The translations under genes were made by a program, and so were the position numbers. The notes beneath the pieces were generated by a model. The model made no database searches, was not told the DNA's origin, and saw only the letters and a list, made by a program, of their open reading frames with translations. Below, in pieces: positions 33,710 through 44,149 of a stretch of DNA of 52,599 bases. Position 1 is the first letter of the stretch; the number at the start of each line of letters is the position of its first letter. This DNA is from Oligoflexales bacterium. GTDB taxonomy: Bacteria > Bdellovibrionota_B > Oligoflexia > Oligoflexales > RGVZ01. Location: contig CANILH010000013.1 in the NCBI GenBank assembly GCA_947468665.1, forward strand, positions 1-52,599, in the 5' to 3' direction.

Positions 33710-35290
33710 ATGAGCAACGCAGAGCAAAACGAGACCGAAGGCGCGCTGAAAGCAGTTATCAACGCGGTCAGCCGGGAGAAAAATGTCGACAAAGCGGTTA
33801 TTATAGACGCGCTCGAACAAGCCGTTATTCACGCCGCGCGCCGCAATCACGGACCTATCGCCGATCTTGAAGCACATTATAATGCCGACACCGACGAAAT
33901 CGAGCTGTTCCAATTCCGCACTGTTGTTGACGATGTCGCTGACGAGGATATCGAGATTGACGTGGAAGACGCGGCGAAACTCGACCCGGAGGCTCAAATG
34001 GGCGACTCCATCGGTGTTAAACTGAGCAAAGCCGCTTTCGGCCGTATCGCTGCTCAGTCCGCTAAACAAATTATCGTACAAAAAGTCCGTGACGCTGAGC
34101 GCCTTCAGGTTTATGACGAGTTCAAAGACCGCGTTGGCGAGATTCTCTCCGGAACGATTCGCCGCTTTGAGCGCAGCGATATCGTTGTTGATCTTGGCCG
34201 CACTGAGGCCATCATTCCTTACCGTGAGCAAATCCCTACCGAAAAATACAAAATCAAAGATCGCGTCCAAGGCTACGTTCTTGAGGTTAAACGTTCGTCT
34301 CGCGGCCCACAGGTGGTCATGAGCCGAGCTCACTCCGGATTTGTCATACGTCTCTTTGAGCAAAACGTTACCGAAGTCTATGACGGCATCGTGACCATCG
34401 AAAGCGCGGCCCGTGATCCTGGTTTCCGGACGAAAGTCGCCGTTCACTCCCGTGACAATGCCGTGGACCCTGTGGGAGCCTGCGTTGGCGTTAAAGGTGC
34501 CCGGGTTGAGTCGGTTCGCCAGGAACTTGCCGGCGAGAAAATTGATATTGTTCCATGGGACGCCGATCCCGCTCGTTTCGTCTGCAACGCGCTACATCCC
34601 GCGGTTGTCACAAAAGTCATCGTTGATGAGGACAATCACAGCATGGAAGTTGTCGTCGCCGACGACCAACTTTCACTCGCTATCGGTAAGCGCGGACAAA
34701 ACGTCCGCCTCGCCGCTCAGCTTACCGGTTGGCGCCTCGATATTAAGAGCTCGGCACGCCTCGCTGAGGAACTCGTCGGTTCCAAAGAACTTGTCGCGTC
34801 TATTCCCGGAATCGGCATGATGCGCGCTGAGATCCTCGTAAATGAAGGCATTAAAACAGTGACCGAAGTTTCCGAGATGAGCCCGCGTACATTTGTTCGC
34901 CTCCTGAATATGAACGAGGCTGAGGCAACCGCCGTTGTTGATGCCGCCAAAGAAATGCTTGCGACAGGCATTGAGGCCGCTTCAGCCAAAAAATCGGTCA
35001 CGGCAGCTGACCATGAGGAACTTCTCGCCAACGCGAGCGCTGACCCGACCAAGCAGGACGTTCCCCGCGGACCTTCCAGTTATGATAACGCGCGTAGCGA
35101 GCGCATCACGCTGTTCCTTGAATTGGACGGCGTGGGGGAGGCCACAGCTCACGCGTTGGCTGATGCCGGTTACGGAACAATTGGTGACCTTGTCGCTGAC
35201 GCCGCGGAAGAGGTCTCGTCAAGATCCGGCCTCTCGCTTGGCGTAGCACGTACCGTTCAAATGGCGGCTGACCGCTATTTGCAGCGGTGA
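33710..35290 (+). CDS. nusA: Transcription termination/antitermination factor NusA
   Basis: 526 residues from the ATG at 33710 (AAAGGA nine bases upstream). Domains in order: NusA N-terminal RNA-polymerase-binding helices, S1 (IVVDLGRTEAIIPYREQI), KH1 (GACVGVKGARVESVRQEL), KH2 (AIGKRGQNVRLAAQLTGW), then helix-hairpin-helix repeats (SIPGIGMMRAEILVNEGI and VGEATAHALADAGYGTIGDL). The C-terminal repeats show it is the long type, as in proteobacteria. Antisense frames over this gene are shadows. It is cotranscribed with rimP and infB. Confidence 0.97.
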   Translation: MSNAEQNETEGALKAVINAVSREKNVDKAVIIDALEQAVIHAARRNHGPIADLEAHYNADTDEIELFQFRTVVDDVADEDIEIDVEDAAKLDPEAQMGDSIGVKLSKAAFGRIAAQSAKQIIVQKVRDAERLQVYDEFKDRVGEILSGTIRRFERSDIVVDLGRTEAIIPYREQIPTEKYKIKDRVQGYVLEVKRSSRGPQVVMSRAHSGFVIRLFEQNVTEVYDGIVTIESAARDPGFRTKVAVHSRDNAVDPVGACVGVKGARVESVRQELAGEKIDIVPWDADPARFVCNALHPAVVTKVIVDEDNHSMEVVVADDQLSLAIGKRGQNVRLAAQLTGWRLDIKSSARLAEELVGSKELVASIPGIGMMRAEILVNEGIKTVTEVSEMSPRTFVRLLNMNEAEATAVVDAAKEMLATGIEAASAKKSVTAADHEELLANASADPTKQDVPRGPSSYDNARSERITLFLELDGVGEATAHALADAGYGTIGDLVADAAEEVSSRSGLSLGVARTVQMAADRYLQR

Positions 35291-35396
35291 CCAAAACGGC
35301 AGACGGACCAAGCGTGCAAACCAGAAAGCGCGCTTAGTCAGCCACCTGAAGACTGGACGAATCGCACCAGATACAGACAAAAAGGGCAGATGACGC

Positions 35397-38213
35397 ATGT
35401 CAAAAAAACGAGTCCATGAATTAGCTAAAGAACTCGGTGTCGAGTGGAAGGTTTTGCAAACTAAAGGCAAGACACTTGGCATCGACATCACAACCGCTCA
35501 GAACACTATTAGTGACGACGAGGCGGTCAAATTAAAAAACTCCCTAAAAGGTAGCGCGGCACCAATCGATGTCGCTGGCGGCGCGAAGCAGCAAGTCGTC
35601 ATCAGGCGACGGGCAAGCACCGCTCCTGCTCCCACTCCGGAGACAATTGCCGCGGCAGCTCCCGCTATTCCGGTAGAGCCGGCCATTCAAGCGCCAAAGG
35701 CTGTGCCAGCCCCTATGGAGGCAGCTCCTGCCGCCAAGACTATCGATATCGAGCCTGCTCCAGTGCAGACGGCAGCGATATCTGTACCCGCAGAGACTCC
35801 TGCCGCTCCGCAACCAAGCGAGCCTGTAATGGCAGAGCCAATAAAAATCGAGGCCGCGGCAGAAAAACCAGCGGAGCCAGTACCGGAAGAAGCGCCCAAA
35901 CGCCGCTCCTTCTCGGGTGGCGGGGCGACCATTGTTCGCAAAGCATCTCCAGAGGAAATTGAGGCCCAGAAAAAACGCGAGCAGGACGCCGCGGATGCAC
36001 ACGGCAACCGTACTGTCCGCCGAGAGGATAATCGCGGAGTGCGCGTCAGTGGTATGGGTCTTCTCTCATCCCGCGGCCGCGCTGAACCACAAACCACGGT
36101 CCGTGGCCCGGCGTTTCCCGGAGCTCCTGGCGCCGACGTGACTCCAGATCTGGCAGCCCCAACCGATGAGTGGGGCAACCGCCGCGAGCGCGTTCGCCCT
36201 GATGCCGCGAAAATCGAAGAAGAAGAATCTGCTGGGAAGCCTGGCGCGAAAGTCGCCAAGCAAAAACGCGCCAGCCTCAATATGCGCACACTTCTCAGCC
36301 AGTTTGAGGAGAATGAAGAGCCTACCGAAGAGCAGCCGGAAGCGGAAGTTCAAGCACGGGTATTTACCCCTAGCGCACCACAACGTCATAGTTATAAACG
36401 CGACATGAGACGGCGAAGGGATCTTAAAAAGACCGTAATCACGACACCGCGCGCTGAATACCGCGTAGTCGAGATGGAAGGAGCGATCACAGTCTCTGAC
36501 CTCGGCCGGCAGATGGGCGTAAAAGGAACTGAAATCATCAAAAAGCTTATGGCAATGGGCGTTATGGCGACCATGAACCAAGAGCTTGACGTCGACACAG
36601 CCACTCTCATGTCTTCTGAGTTCGGATTCGAGCTCAGGAACGAAGAGAAAACCGCGGAAGACATTTTGGCCACCTCCATGGCCAACAGTGTCGTCGGTGA
36701 TGTCGAGGAACGTCCTGCCATCGTTACCATCATGGGTCACGTTGACCATGGTAAAACATCCCTGCTCGACGCAATTCGCTCCGCGAAAGTCGCGGCCGGC
36801 GAGGCCGGTGGGATTACTCAGCATATCGGTGCTTACACGGTTGACTACAAAAACAAAAAGATCGCTTTTCTTGACACGCCTGGCCACGAGGCATTCTCAT
36901 CCATGCGTTCCCGCGGAGCGAGTCTGACTGACATTGTCATTCTCGTTGTCGCTGCCGACGACGGCGTTATGCCGCAGACGGTTGAGGCGATAAACCACGC
37001 TAAAGCCGCTGGCGTGCCGATCATCGTCGCGGTCAATAAAATTGACAAACCAAATCTCAACCTCGATCGTCTTTTCAGCCAGTTAGCTGAGCATGGAATT
37101 CAGTCTGAGGAATGGGGCGGCGAGAATCAGTTTGTTAAAACATCGGCAGTGCAGCGGGTTGGTATCGATGAGATGCTCGATGCGATTTTACTGCAAGCTG
37201 AGGTACTGGATCTTAAGTCGAGCCACGTCGGACCTGCGTCCGGTACTGTTGTCGAGGCGCACCTTGATAAAGGTCGCGGCCCGGTCGCTACGATCATGGT
37301 TCAAACAGGAACCATGCAAGTTGGTCAGTATCTCGTCGCGGGTCGTGAATCCGGCCGCATAAGAGCGATGATTGATCACCGTGGGAAAAAGCTTGATTTT
37401 GCCGGCCCATCAACTCCGGTTGAGGTTATTGGCCTTAGCGGTGTTCCTGCCGCCGGGGACAAAGCCAATACTGTCACCGATGAGCGCGTGGCGCGCGATA
37501 TCGTAGCGGTACGTGACGAGCAAGAACGCAAAAAACAATCTGGTAAATCCAGCGCTGCGAGTCTCGCGGATCTGCTTGCCAAAGTTCAGACGAGCAGTCG
37601 TCCGGAACTTGCCCTCATTGTAAAGGCGGATGTTCAGGGTTCGCTGGAGGCCGTTTGCGAGGCCATCAATAAACTCACTGGCGACAAAGTCCGTAATAAA
37701 ATCATCCACAAGGCTGTTGGTGGAATCTCCGAGAGTGATGTCGCGCTAGCCATGACCACCGGAGCGGTAATGGTGGGATTCAATGTTCGCGCCGCACGTG
37801 GGCTCGATGACATGGCGGACAAGAATGGCGTTGTCATTCGTTACTTCTCCATCATTTATGAGCTCGTTGACGCGGTCAAAGCAATCATGGCGGGTAAGCT
37901 TCCTCCAATCGTCACCGAAAGCGTGCTGGGTCACGCGGAGGTTCGCCAGACTATCAGCGTGCCAAAAATCGGTACAATCGCCGGTTCCTCTGTTCTCGAC
38001 GGCAAAATCACTCGCCAGTCCAAGCTTCGCCTTATCCGCGAAAGCGTTGTTATTTACAACGGCAAGATCTCCTCGCTCCGTCGCTTTAAAGACGACGTGC
38101 GTGAAGTCGCGCAGGGCTACGAGTGTGGTATCGGGATTGATGGATACGCGGATATTCGCGTTGGCGATGTAATTGAGGCTTACGAGCTCCAAGAGTCGGC
38201 GCCAACACTTTAA
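35397..38213 (+). CDS. infB: Translation initiation factor IF-2
   Basis: A 938-residue GTPase that delivers initiator tRNA to the 30S subunit. It has an N-terminal IF2-N module ([20 protein letters not shown]), a long Ala/Pro/Glu-rich linker (about 60-330), a second IF2-N ([20 protein letters not shown]), the G domain ([32 protein letters not shown]) and C-terminal domains II-IV ([18 protein letters not shown]). No ylxR-like gene separates it from nusA. The 106-base gap before it contains a hairpin AGCGTGC/GCGCGCT near 35315-35338. Confidence 0.97.
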   Translation: MSKKRVHELAKELGVEWKVLQTKGKTLGIDITTAQNTISDDEAVKLKNSLKGSAAPIDVAGGAKQQVVIRRRASTAPAPTPETIAAAAPAIPVEPAIQAPKAVPAPMEAAPAAKTIDIEPAPVQTAAISVPAETPAAPQPSEPVMAEPIKIEAAAEKPAEPVPEEAPKRRSFSGGGATIVRKASPEEIEAQKKREQDAADAHGNRTVRREDNRGVRVSGMGLLSSRGRAEPQTTVRGPAFPGAPGADVTPDLAAPTDEWGNRRERVRPDAAKIEEEESAGKPGAKVAKQKRASLNMRTLLSQFEENEEPTEEQPEAEVQARVFTPSAPQRHSYKRDMRRRRDLKKTVITTPRAEYRVVEMEGAITVSDLGRQMGVKGTEIIKKLMAMGVMATMNQELDVDTATLMSSEFGFELRNEEKTAEDILATSMANSVVGDVEERPAIVTIMGHVDHGKTSLLDAIRSAKVAAGEAGGITQHIGAYTVDYKNKKIAFLDTPGHEAFSSMRSRGASLTDIVILVVAADDGVMPQTVEAINHAKAAGVPIIVAVNKIDKPNLNLDRLFSQLAEHGIQSEEWGGENQFVKTSAVQRVGIDEMLDAILLQAEVLDLKSSHVGPASGTVVEAHLDKGRGPVATIMVQTGTMQVGQYLVAGRESGRIRAMIDHRGKKLDFAGPSTPVEVIGLSGVPAAGDKANTVTDERVARDIVAVRDEQERKKQSGKSSAASLADLLAKVQTSSRPELALIVKADVQGSLEAVCEAINKLTGDKVRNKIIHKAVGGISESDVALAMTTGAVMVGFNVRAARGLDDMADKNGVVIRYFSIIYELVDAVKAIMAGKLPPIVTESVLGHAEVRQTISVPKIGTIAGSSVLDGKITRQSKLRLIRESVVIYNGKISSLRRFKDDVREVAQGYECGIGIDGYADIRVGDVIEAYELQESAPTL

Positions 38214-38244
38214 AGTAATCAGAATCAGGAACGGGTGGTCGGGT

Positions 38245-38595
38245 ATGAGTCTTCGTAAAGAACGAATGGGTGATGAAATCAGGGATATTATCGCGGCCAG
38301 CCTCACAGGTGGCCAGATGAATGACCCCAGACTTCAATTTGTCACTATTACGGGTGTGAAGCTCAGCCCCGATCTCCAGCTTGCTTCAGTCCATTTCCGG
38401 GTTATCGATGAGAAAACCCAAAGTGAGACGCGCAAGGCCCTGGACAACGCGGCCGGAATTTTCCGCACAAAACTGGCGAAGGCACTTGAGGTCCGCCGGG
38501 TACCCGCGCTTCGGTTTTACTTTGATACATCTGTTGAGCGCGGCGCGTCCGTTGATTCCATGCTTGACCTCATTCGTAAAGAACGAAACGATTAA
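38245..38595 (+). CDS. rbfA: Ribosome-binding factor A
   Basis: 116 residues from the ATG at 38245; the frame runs upstream to 38173 over the infB end, but RbfA begins at MSLRKERMGDEIRDII. It is a KH-like fold with VTITGVKLSPDLQLASVHFR and the C-terminal VPALRFYFDTSVERG. It helps 16S rRNA 5' end maturation in 30S assembly. It sits in the standard place between infB and truB. Confidence 0.94.
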   Translation: MSLRKERMGDEIRDIIAASLTGGQMNDPRLQFVTITGVKLSPDLQLASVHFRVIDEKTQSETRKALDNAAGIFRTKLAKALEVRRVPALRFYFDTSVERGASVDSMLDLIRKERND

Positions 38596-38616
38596 CCTGT
38601 CACCTGATACGCGACT

Positions 38617-39561
38617 ATGGCAGCGACTCACCAATCAGATTTCTCGGGTTTAATTCCTATCAATAAACCCCGCGGCATTACGTCGAAAGACGTCAGCCGG
38701 GCGTTGCTGCGTCGTTTTGGTAAAATCAAACTTGGCCACGTGGGAACCCTGGATCCAGACGCTGACGGCGTACTGCCAGTGTTGATCGGGCGCGCTACAA
38801 AACTCCAGGACTACCTTTTGGATCTGTCAAAGGCCTATAGCTTTGAGCTAACCCTCGGAGTCGCGACGGACACGCTTGACGCAACCGGGCAGGTAGTCGC
38901 CGAGCGTCCCTGGGCACACGTCAAAAGGGAAGACGTCGAGCGTGTTATCAAAAATTTCTTAGGCGAGATTACCCAGGTCCCTCCTCTTTATTCAGCAATT
39001 AAATACCAAGGTAAGGAATTATATAAGTACGCCTACGCCGGCCGGGACGCAGAAGACTTGCCCCTTGAGCAATTCCGGCGCCGTGTTTACATATCCAGCC
39101 TGACCATTGATTACTTTGACCTGCCGAGAATCGGAATGACGGTGTACTGCGGTAAAGGCACCTATGTGCGTACCATTGGAAATGATCTCGCCGCCGCTCT
39201 TGACACCGTAGGACACATAACAAGACTGACCAGAATTCTGAGTGCCGGTTTTGAGATTCAAAATTGCGTAAGTATTGAACAGGCAACAGCAGATCAAACT
39301 ACGCTAAACTCCGTTGTAACCCCCATAGATCAGCTCTCAATTGGTTTGCCGACTTGGACTCCTGATGATATATTCCTGCTCCAGCGATTAGTGGATGGTC
39401 AACTTGTTTTTTTGACGGCAGATCAGTGCCCGGCCGTCCTGACCACCGATAGTCAGATGGATGTTCTTGCAAAATCATCTGACGGCAAGAGCCTGGGTAT
39501 TATTAGCGTAGTGTCGCTTGTTGGCGACAGAGTAAAACTTCATATGAAGAGAGGTCTTTGA
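38617..39561 (+). CDS. truB: tRNA pseudouridine(55) synthase TruB
   Basis: 314 residues. The catalytic aspartate is in the [20 protein letters not shown] segment, and the family motifs [15 protein letters not shown] and [16 protein letters not shown] are present. A C-terminal region consistent with a PUA domain ([12 protein letters not shown]) ends the protein. It makes pseudouridine 55 in the T loop of tRNAs. The stop overlaps the metK start (TGATG). Confidence 0.95.
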   Translation: MAATHQSDFSGLIPINKPRGITSKDVSRALLRRFGKIKLGHVGTLDPDADGVLPVLIGRATKLQDYLLDLSKAYSFELTLGVATDTLDATGQVVAERPWAHVKREDVERVIKNFLGEITQVPPLYSAIKYQGKELYKYAYAGRDAEDLPLEQFRRRVYISSLTIDYFDLPRIGMTVYCGKGTYVRTIGNDLAAALDTVGHITRLTRILSAGFEIQNCVSIEQATADQTTLNSVVTPIDQLSIGLPTWTPDDIFLLQRLVDGQLVFLTADQCPAVLTTDSQMDVLAKSSDGKSLGIISVVSLVGDRVKLHMKRGL

Positions 39562-40730
39562 TGTCATCCAGCATGAACAATTCCGATTATCTTTTTACAT
39601 CTGAATCCGTAAGTGAGGGTCATCCGGATAAAATCGCCGACCAGGTCTCTGACGGCATTCTTGACGGCCTGCTCGCCCAGGATAAATTCAGTCGCGTCGC
39701 ATGTGAGACACTTGTCAAAACCGGACTCGTTGTTATTGCCGGTGAAATCACCACAAAAGCGCGCGTCGACTACGCCAAAATCGCGAGAGAAGTCATCGCT
39801 GACATCGGTTATACTGACGGCGAACTTGGTTTTGACGCGAAAAGCTGCGGTGTAATTTGCGCCATTGAAGAGCAGTCTCCTGATATTTCCATGGGGGTAA
39901 CAGAAGGCTCCGGACTCCACCAAGAACAGGGCGCGGGTGATCAGGGCATGATGTTTGGTTACGCTTGTAACGAAACCAAGGAATTTATGCCTGCGACAAT
40001 CAGCTACAGCCACCAACTTCTCAAAAGGCTAAGTCATCTACGTCGCACAAAAGACGTAAACTTCCTTCGTCCTGACGCTAAGAGCCAGGTTACCGCTGAG
40101 TACAAAGCCGGCAAAATGACCCGCATCGAGACTGTAGTTGTCTCGACTCAGCACGGACCGGACGTCGCCCACAAAAAACTCGAGGAGTACGTCATTGAGA
40201 ATTGCATCAAAAAAACAATTCCGTCTGAACTCCTGAAAAACACCAAATACTACATCAACCCCACCGGCCGATTCGTTATCGGCGGCCCGCAAGGTGATTG
40301 CGGACTTACCGGCCGTAAGATTATCGTCGACACATACGGCGGGCACGGCGCTCACGGCGGCGGAGCATTCTCCGGCAAGGACCCGACAAAAGTAGACCGC
40401 TCAGCCGCTTATATGGCGCGTTATATCGCTAAGAATATGGTCGCCGCCGGTGTCGGCGAAAAGTGCCTGGTTCAGCTCGCGTACGCCATCGGTGTGGCAG
40501 AACCTGTCTCAATTTTTGTGGACACTTATGGCACCAGCAAATATACGCCGATACAACTCGCGGACGCGGTTCGCAAAGTATTCAACTGCAAACCTCGCGG
40601 AATTGTCGAGACTTTTGACCTGCTTCGCCCCATTTACCGGGCGACAGCGGCGTATGGCCACTTCGGCCGCGACGAATTCCCATGGGAACGACTCGATAAG
40701 GTTGACGCTATTAAAGCCGTGCTCAAGTAA
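39561..40730 (+). CDS. metK: S-adenosylmethionine synthetase
   Basis: 389 residues making SAM from methionine and ATP. Motifs: [20 protein letters not shown] (N-terminal ATP/Mg site), [32 protein letters not shown] and the glycine-rich [17 protein letters not shown]. The ATG at 39561 overlaps the truB stop and is preceded by AGAGAGG. Placing metK at the end of the rimP-truB run is not the classic order (rpsO/pnp in E. coli). No SAM riboswitch precedes it, so it depends on the upstream promoter. A strong terminator follows. Confidence 0.97.
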   Translation: MSSSMNNSDYLFTSESVSEGHPDKIADQVSDGILDGLLAQDKFSRVACETLVKTGLVVIAGEITTKARVDYAKIAREVIADIGYTDGELGFDAKSCGVICAIEEQSPDISMGVTEGSGLHQEQGAGDQGMMFGYACNETKEFMPATISYSHQLLKRLSHLRRTKDVNFLRPDAKSQVTAEYKAGKMTRIETVVVSTQHGPDVAHKKLEEYVIENCIKKTIPSELLKNTKYYINPTGRFVIGGPQGDCGLTGRKIIVDTYGGHGAHGGGAFSGKDPTKVDRSAAYMARYIAKNMVAAGVGEKCLVQLAYAIGVAEPVSIFVDTYGTSKYTPIQLADAVRKVFNCKPRGIVETFDLLRPIYRATAAYGHFGRDEFPWERLDKVDAIKAVLK

Positions 40731-40753
40731 TCCGGAAATTTTCTAATAAATTT

Positions 40754-40785
40754 AAAGGAGGATCCCCGGGGGTCCTCCTTTTTAA
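40754..40785 (+). terminator. Strong terminator after metK
   Basis: AAAGGAGGA (40754-40762) pairs with TCCTCCTTT (40773-40781), and the GC-rich TCCCC/GGGGG inner part extends the stem. TTTTT follows. It closes the translation operon. Confidence 0.9.
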
Positions 40786-40836
40786 TCCCCTCTCCCCATG
40801 AATCTGAGATATTCGTAACAAGACAGGTCTTTAGAC

Positions 40837-40865
40837 TTGGGACGGTCGGCCCAAATCGTTATACT
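40837..40865 (+). promoter_or_regulatory. Sigma-70 promoter giving a probable leaderless mRNA
   Basis: TTGGGA (40837-40842), 17-base spacer, TATACT (40860-40865). The ATG of the next gene begins at 40872, only 6 bases after the -10, where transcription itself should start. No Shine-Dalgarno sequence fits between. Confidence 0.65.
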
Positions 40866-40871
40866 GTAGTC

Positions 40872-41435
40872 ATGATTCAACGCTTTATATCCAAAAAAAT
40901 ATGGCTCGTTAACCGGGACTTCCAGCTTCGATATGCAGGGGCGGGACTCGCAGCGGGAATAATCTCAACGATCATAACAGCGACCTTAATTCTCTACCCA
41001 CTTTTTGCGTTCAAAATAATCACTCTCGGGTTATTCCTCCCCTGGCCGATTTTCGCCTGCATGCTTCTTGCCGCAATATTAAATGGCATGGTTCAGATGT
41101 GGTTCGGAATCGTTTTGACCCATAAAGTTGCGGGTCCAATGTTTAGCTTAATCAGGCACCTGCGCAGTATCGGAGCGGGACAATGGAATATAAAAATGGG
41201 CCAAAGAGAGGGTGATGAGCTGCAGATGATCGTACGACATCTGAATGAAATGAGTGATCATCTTGTTCTCGCCACGCGCAATGATCTGGACGTCCTGGAC
41301 AAGATAAAGCTCACCGTCTCCCAATTTAATGGGGAGGCTGGCGAGCGGGACTTTCTTTTGACCGCCATCGAGAACCTCTGTGAGAGTCTTAAAAAACGAA
41401 TTACCACCCAAACTAAGGACACGCACCATGATTGA
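40872..41435 (+). CDS. Membrane protein with HAMP-like domain, upstream of ruvAB
   Basis: 187 residues. Two transmembrane helices (about 24-50 and 55-85; AGLAAGIISTIITATLILYP and ACMLLAAILNGMVQMWFGIV) lead into a HAMP-like linker (HKVAGPMFSLIRHLRSIGAG, then GDELQMIVRHLNEMSDHL) and a helical C-terminus. There is no kinase, cyclase or receptor output domain, so it would act by oligomerising or binding a partner. It is the first gene of the ruvAB operon and overlaps ruvA by 8 bases. Its promoter implies leaderless translation. Confidence 0.75.
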   Translation: MIQRFISKKIWLVNRDFQLRYAGAGLAAGIISTIITATLILYPLFAFKIITLGLFLPWPIFACMLLAAILNGMVQMWFGIVLTHKVAGPMFSLIRHLRSIGAGQWNIKMGQREGDELQMIVRHLNEMSDHLVLATRNDLDVLDKIKLTVSQFNGEAGERDFLLTAIENLCESLKKRITTQTKDTHHD

Positions 41436-42120
41436 ACACCTGTCTGGTAAAATACTCTCAAGGCTTCCTCACTCATTGATCATTGACGTCAACGGGGTGG
41501 GTTATGGGGTTGAGATGCCGCTGAGCGCACTTTGTGAGGCCCCCGCTCCCGGCCAGCCTATTTCTGTCTGGATTGATACCTATGTCAGAGAGGATGCGCT
41601 CAGGCTGTTTGGGTTCTCAACATTTGAGGATCGCCAGGCCTTCTTCATGCTGAGATCCGTGAGCGGGATAGGACCGAAAATCGCGCTAGCCATTCTATCC
41701 ACGCTGAACGCCCGGTCACTACGGCAAACCGTATTACAGAATAAAATTGGGCTTCTTGAGTCCGTACCAGGCATTGGCCGCAGGACAGCCGAAAAGCTCA
41801 TCCTCGAGCTAAAACCAAAAATGGAAAAACTCAGCTTCGCCGCTTCCACTATAGGTGATGGAACCGCGAGCTCCCGACAGCGTACAGGGGCCACATCCTC
41901 GCAGGATAACATCGATGGACTTGATTCTGACGACAGCGACCAGGCACGCCTTGACGCGGTTCTCTCTGATGTCCGCAGCGCTCTAGAGAACCTCGGCTAT
42001 AAAGAAAAAGACATACAACCAATTATCTCAGGAGTTATGCGAAATCTCACACCACAAAGTGACCTGGGATTTCAATTTATTCTTAAGAGCGCTCTCAAGT
42101 CACTTCGCGACGGAATGTAA
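41428..42120 (+). CDS. ruvA: Holliday junction DNA helicase subunit RuvA
   Basis: 230 residues from the ATG at 41428 (MIEHLSGKILSR). The OB-fold domain has the typical IIDVNGVGYGVEMPLS. The two helix-hairpin-helix motifs are SVSGIGPKIALAILS and SVPGIGRRTAEKLILELK. An acidic/Ser-rich linker (about 155-180) leads to domain III (ALENLGYKEKDIQPII), which contacts RuvB. It binds four-way junctions and loads RuvB for branch migration. It overlaps the HAMP gene by 8 bases and is followed by ruvB. Confidence 0.96.
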   Translation: MIEHLSGKILSRLPHSLIIDVNGVGYGVEMPLSALCEAPAPGQPISVWIDTYVREDALRLFGFSTFEDRQAFFMLRSVSGIGPKIALAILSTLNARSLRQTVLQNKIGLLESVPGIGRRTAEKLILELKPKMEKLSFAASTIGDGTASSRQRTGATSSQDNIDGLDSDDSDQARLDAVLSDVRSALENLGYKEKDIQPIISGVMRNLTPQSDLGFQFILKSALKSLRDGM

Positions 42121-42135
42121 TTGGAGACTCATACG

Positions 42136-43164
42136 ATGGAAATTATCAGATCAACAAAGACTCAAATCGACAGACTATCTGTTCCAAGCGAGATTCTTGA
42201 GGATCAGGAGCTGCAGGCGCAGGCCCCATCAATCCGTCCGGCCAGATTCGCTGATTATCCGGGGCAGGAAAGTGTAAAACAAAACCTCGAGGTTTATGTG
42301 GGTGCCTCCAAAAAACGGGCTAAACCCATGGATCACGCGATTTTGCATGGGGCTCCGGGTCTCGGAAAAACGACACTCGCTAACATTATTGCCAATGAGC
42401 TGGGCGTTCCATTTGTCGCCACAAGCGGGCCAGCCATCGACAAGGCTGGGGATCTCGCGGGAATCCTGACAGGCATTGAGCCTGGTACACTGCTTTTTAT
42501 CGATGAGATCCACCGACTTTCGATCAAGGTTGAGGAGGTGCTCTACAGCGCGATGGAGGATTTCGCGATTGATATCATTATAGGTCAAGGACCATCCGCC
42601 CGCAGTGTTCGTATGGACGTCGCGCCCTTTACTCTGGTTGGCGCGACAACCCGTTTATCACTGCTCTCCCGTCCACTGCTTGGCCGTTTTGGAATCCAGG
42701 AACGTCTTGATTTTTATGAGCCAGAGGCTCTGGTGAAAATTCTTTTTAGAACCGCGGGAATATTGGGGTTCCAGTTATCGCCAACGGCGGCTTTTGAGAT
42801 CGCGCGCCGAAGCAGGGGTACGCCAAGGCTCGCGAACCGACTACTCCGCCGTGTTGCTGATTTCGCTGACATGGATGATCTCAGCGAGATCGATCGCGTT
42901 GTCGCTGACATCGCTCTCACAAGACAAGGAATTGACGCGGCCGGACTTGACCGTGTCGACCGGAAAATCCTGCAAATCATGCGTGAGCAGTATGATGGTG
43001 GGCCAGTGGGAATAGATACATTGGCTGTGACGCTCAATGAGGATCGCGACACGCTTGAGGATGTTTATGAACCATATCTGGTCTACAGAGGTTTTATCGC
43101 CCGCACGCCGCGGGGCCGGGTGATAACCAGCAAAGCCATGGACTACCTTCGGCAATTACCCTGA
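42136..43164 (+). CDS. ruvB: Holliday junction DNA helicase RuvB
   Basis: 342 residues from the ATG at 42136, with TTGGAG nine bases upstream; a TTG at 42121 lacks a site. AAA+ motor: Walker A GAPGLGKTT, Walker B LLFIDEIHRLS, sensor 1 GATTRLSLLSRPLLGRFGI, then ERLDFYE and a C-terminal winged helix (YEPYLVYRGFIARTPRGRV). It drives branch migration with RuvA; no ruvC is in the window. The last 9 bases overlap the convergent CpaF-type gene. Confidence 0.97.
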   Translation: MEIIRSTKTQIDRLSVPSEILEDQELQAQAPSIRPARFADYPGQESVKQNLEVYVGASKKRAKPMDHAILHGAPGLGKTTLANIIANELGVPFVATSGPAIDKAGDLAGILTGIEPGTLLFIDEIHRLSIKVEEVLYSAMEDFAIDIIIGQGPSARSVRMDVAPFTLVGATTRLSLLSRPLLGRFGIQERLDFYEPEALVKILFRTAGILGFQLSPTAAFEIARRSRGTPRLANRLLRRVADFADMDDLSEIDRVVADIALTRQGIDAAGLDRVDRKILQIMREQYDGGPVGIDTLAVTLNEDRDTLEDVYEPYLVYRGFIARTPRGRVITSKAMDYLRQLP

Positions 43165-44118
43165 AGTGATTACATTTTCCGCCACTTGATCTACCCTGAC
43201 CCGGGTTACATTACTGTCGTCGCGCCAGACTCTCAGCCCAACTGTTGGCGGAAGTGAGTCTATCGACTGCCCTGAGAGCCGGGAGATCCTGTTCCTTACG
43301 TCAGCTATACTACCAGCGTGGAGAGTCGTCATCACACCACCGTGACCTGTACGCGCAAAGTCTATAAACATCGCGGCCTCCGGCCCCCGCAACTCTCCCA
43401 TGACGAGCAGCGCGGGCGATAGACGCATCATTTCAGCCAGAACTCTGGAGAACTCCACTCCGCCGCGACCGCCCGTATCGACCGGCACCTCAACCAGACG
43501 AAACCAATTCACGGATAGCAATGGGATCTCAGCCACGCTCTCAGCTAAACCAACCCTGGTATCCATAAAGTACTCCCGTAAGACCGCCGCCAGGAATGTG
43601 GTCTTACCAGAACCGGTCGCTCCGTAAATTATCAGCGATACGCCCGAGCGGATCCACGAAACGAGATTGCGGCTCTCGAAATTCTCAAAAACAAAACCCG
43701 AAAGACTAATCTCACCAAATAACTGTCGTCGTAGGACAATCAAGGGACCTTCCGGCGATACCGGGGAAATTACGGCGTGCCAACGCCACGCTGCCCACGG
43801 CAGAACACCTCCGGCGAACGGTTTGAATGGATCCAGACGAACCTTACACTCCCAGGCGAGCTCAAGCAGAAACTCGGCGATATCGTCTTTGTCCCAACCT
43901 TCGTTCCGGGGGATTAATTCCCGCATGCTACTCATAACCGAGATTCCCTGGCCAGCGCTCAGGTATATCTCCACCACCGAGGAGTCATTCATATAAGGGG
44001 CAAGTTTTTCGATAAAACGGGTCAACGCCGAGGCACGCTCTCCTGTCCCCGAAAGAGGATTAGGAATAGCGTCCTCAACCTTCAATGGCTCCCGGCGGGA
44101 GCGAAAAGGTCGAATCAT
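43156..44118 (-). CDS. Orphan CpaF/TadA-type secretion ATPase
   Basis: 320 residues of the type II/IV secretion (VirB11/CpaF) ATPase superfamily. Walker A is IYGATGSGKTT, the Asp-box region is AESVAEIPLL, Walker B is ALLVMGELRGPEA and the His box is TGHGGVMTTLHAG. All catalytic motifs are kept. The N-terminal domain is short. No Tad pilus, type II or type IV secretion partner gene is in the window; its neighbours are Smg-like and DprA genes. It could power a pilus encoded elsewhere, for example DNA uptake, but that is inferred from context alone. It is last in the minus-strand operon. Confidence 0.87.
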   Translation of the reverse strand: MIRPFRSRREPLKVEDAIPNPLSGTGERASALTRFIEKLAPYMNDSSVVEIYLSAGQGISVMSSMRELIPRNEGWDKDDIAEFLLELAWECKVRLDPFKPFAGGVLPWAAWRWHAVISPVSPEGPLIVLRRQLFGEISLSGFVFENFESRNLVSWIRSGVSLIIYGATGSGKTTFLAAVLREYFMDTRVGLAESVAEIPLLSVNWFRLVEVPVDTGGRGGVEFSRVLAEMMRLSPALLVMGELRGPEAAMFIDFARTGHGGVMTTLHAGSIADVRNRISRLSGQSIDSLPPTVGLRVWRDDSNVTRVRVDQVAENVITSG

Positions 44119-44149
44119 TTTTAAGCCTCAATTAGGACCAAGATAAATC

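Noticed and set aside
33674-34447. 257-codon minus-strand reading frame
   Set aside because: It lies antisense to nusA, which is beyond doubt; the frame is a by-product of nusA codon bias.
35740-36289. Ala/Ser-rich minus-strand frames opposite infB, and the similar frame opposite 5726-6055
   Set aside because: They mirror the low-complexity Ala/Pro/Lys codons of infB and of the H1-like tail; not genes.
36066-36887. 273-codon minus-strand reading frame
   Set aside because: Antisense shadow of the infB linker and G domain, with no recognisable protein features.
39400-39560. SAM riboswitch before metK
   Set aside because: The region is truB coding sequence, which overlaps the metK start, so there is no leader to hold an aptamer.
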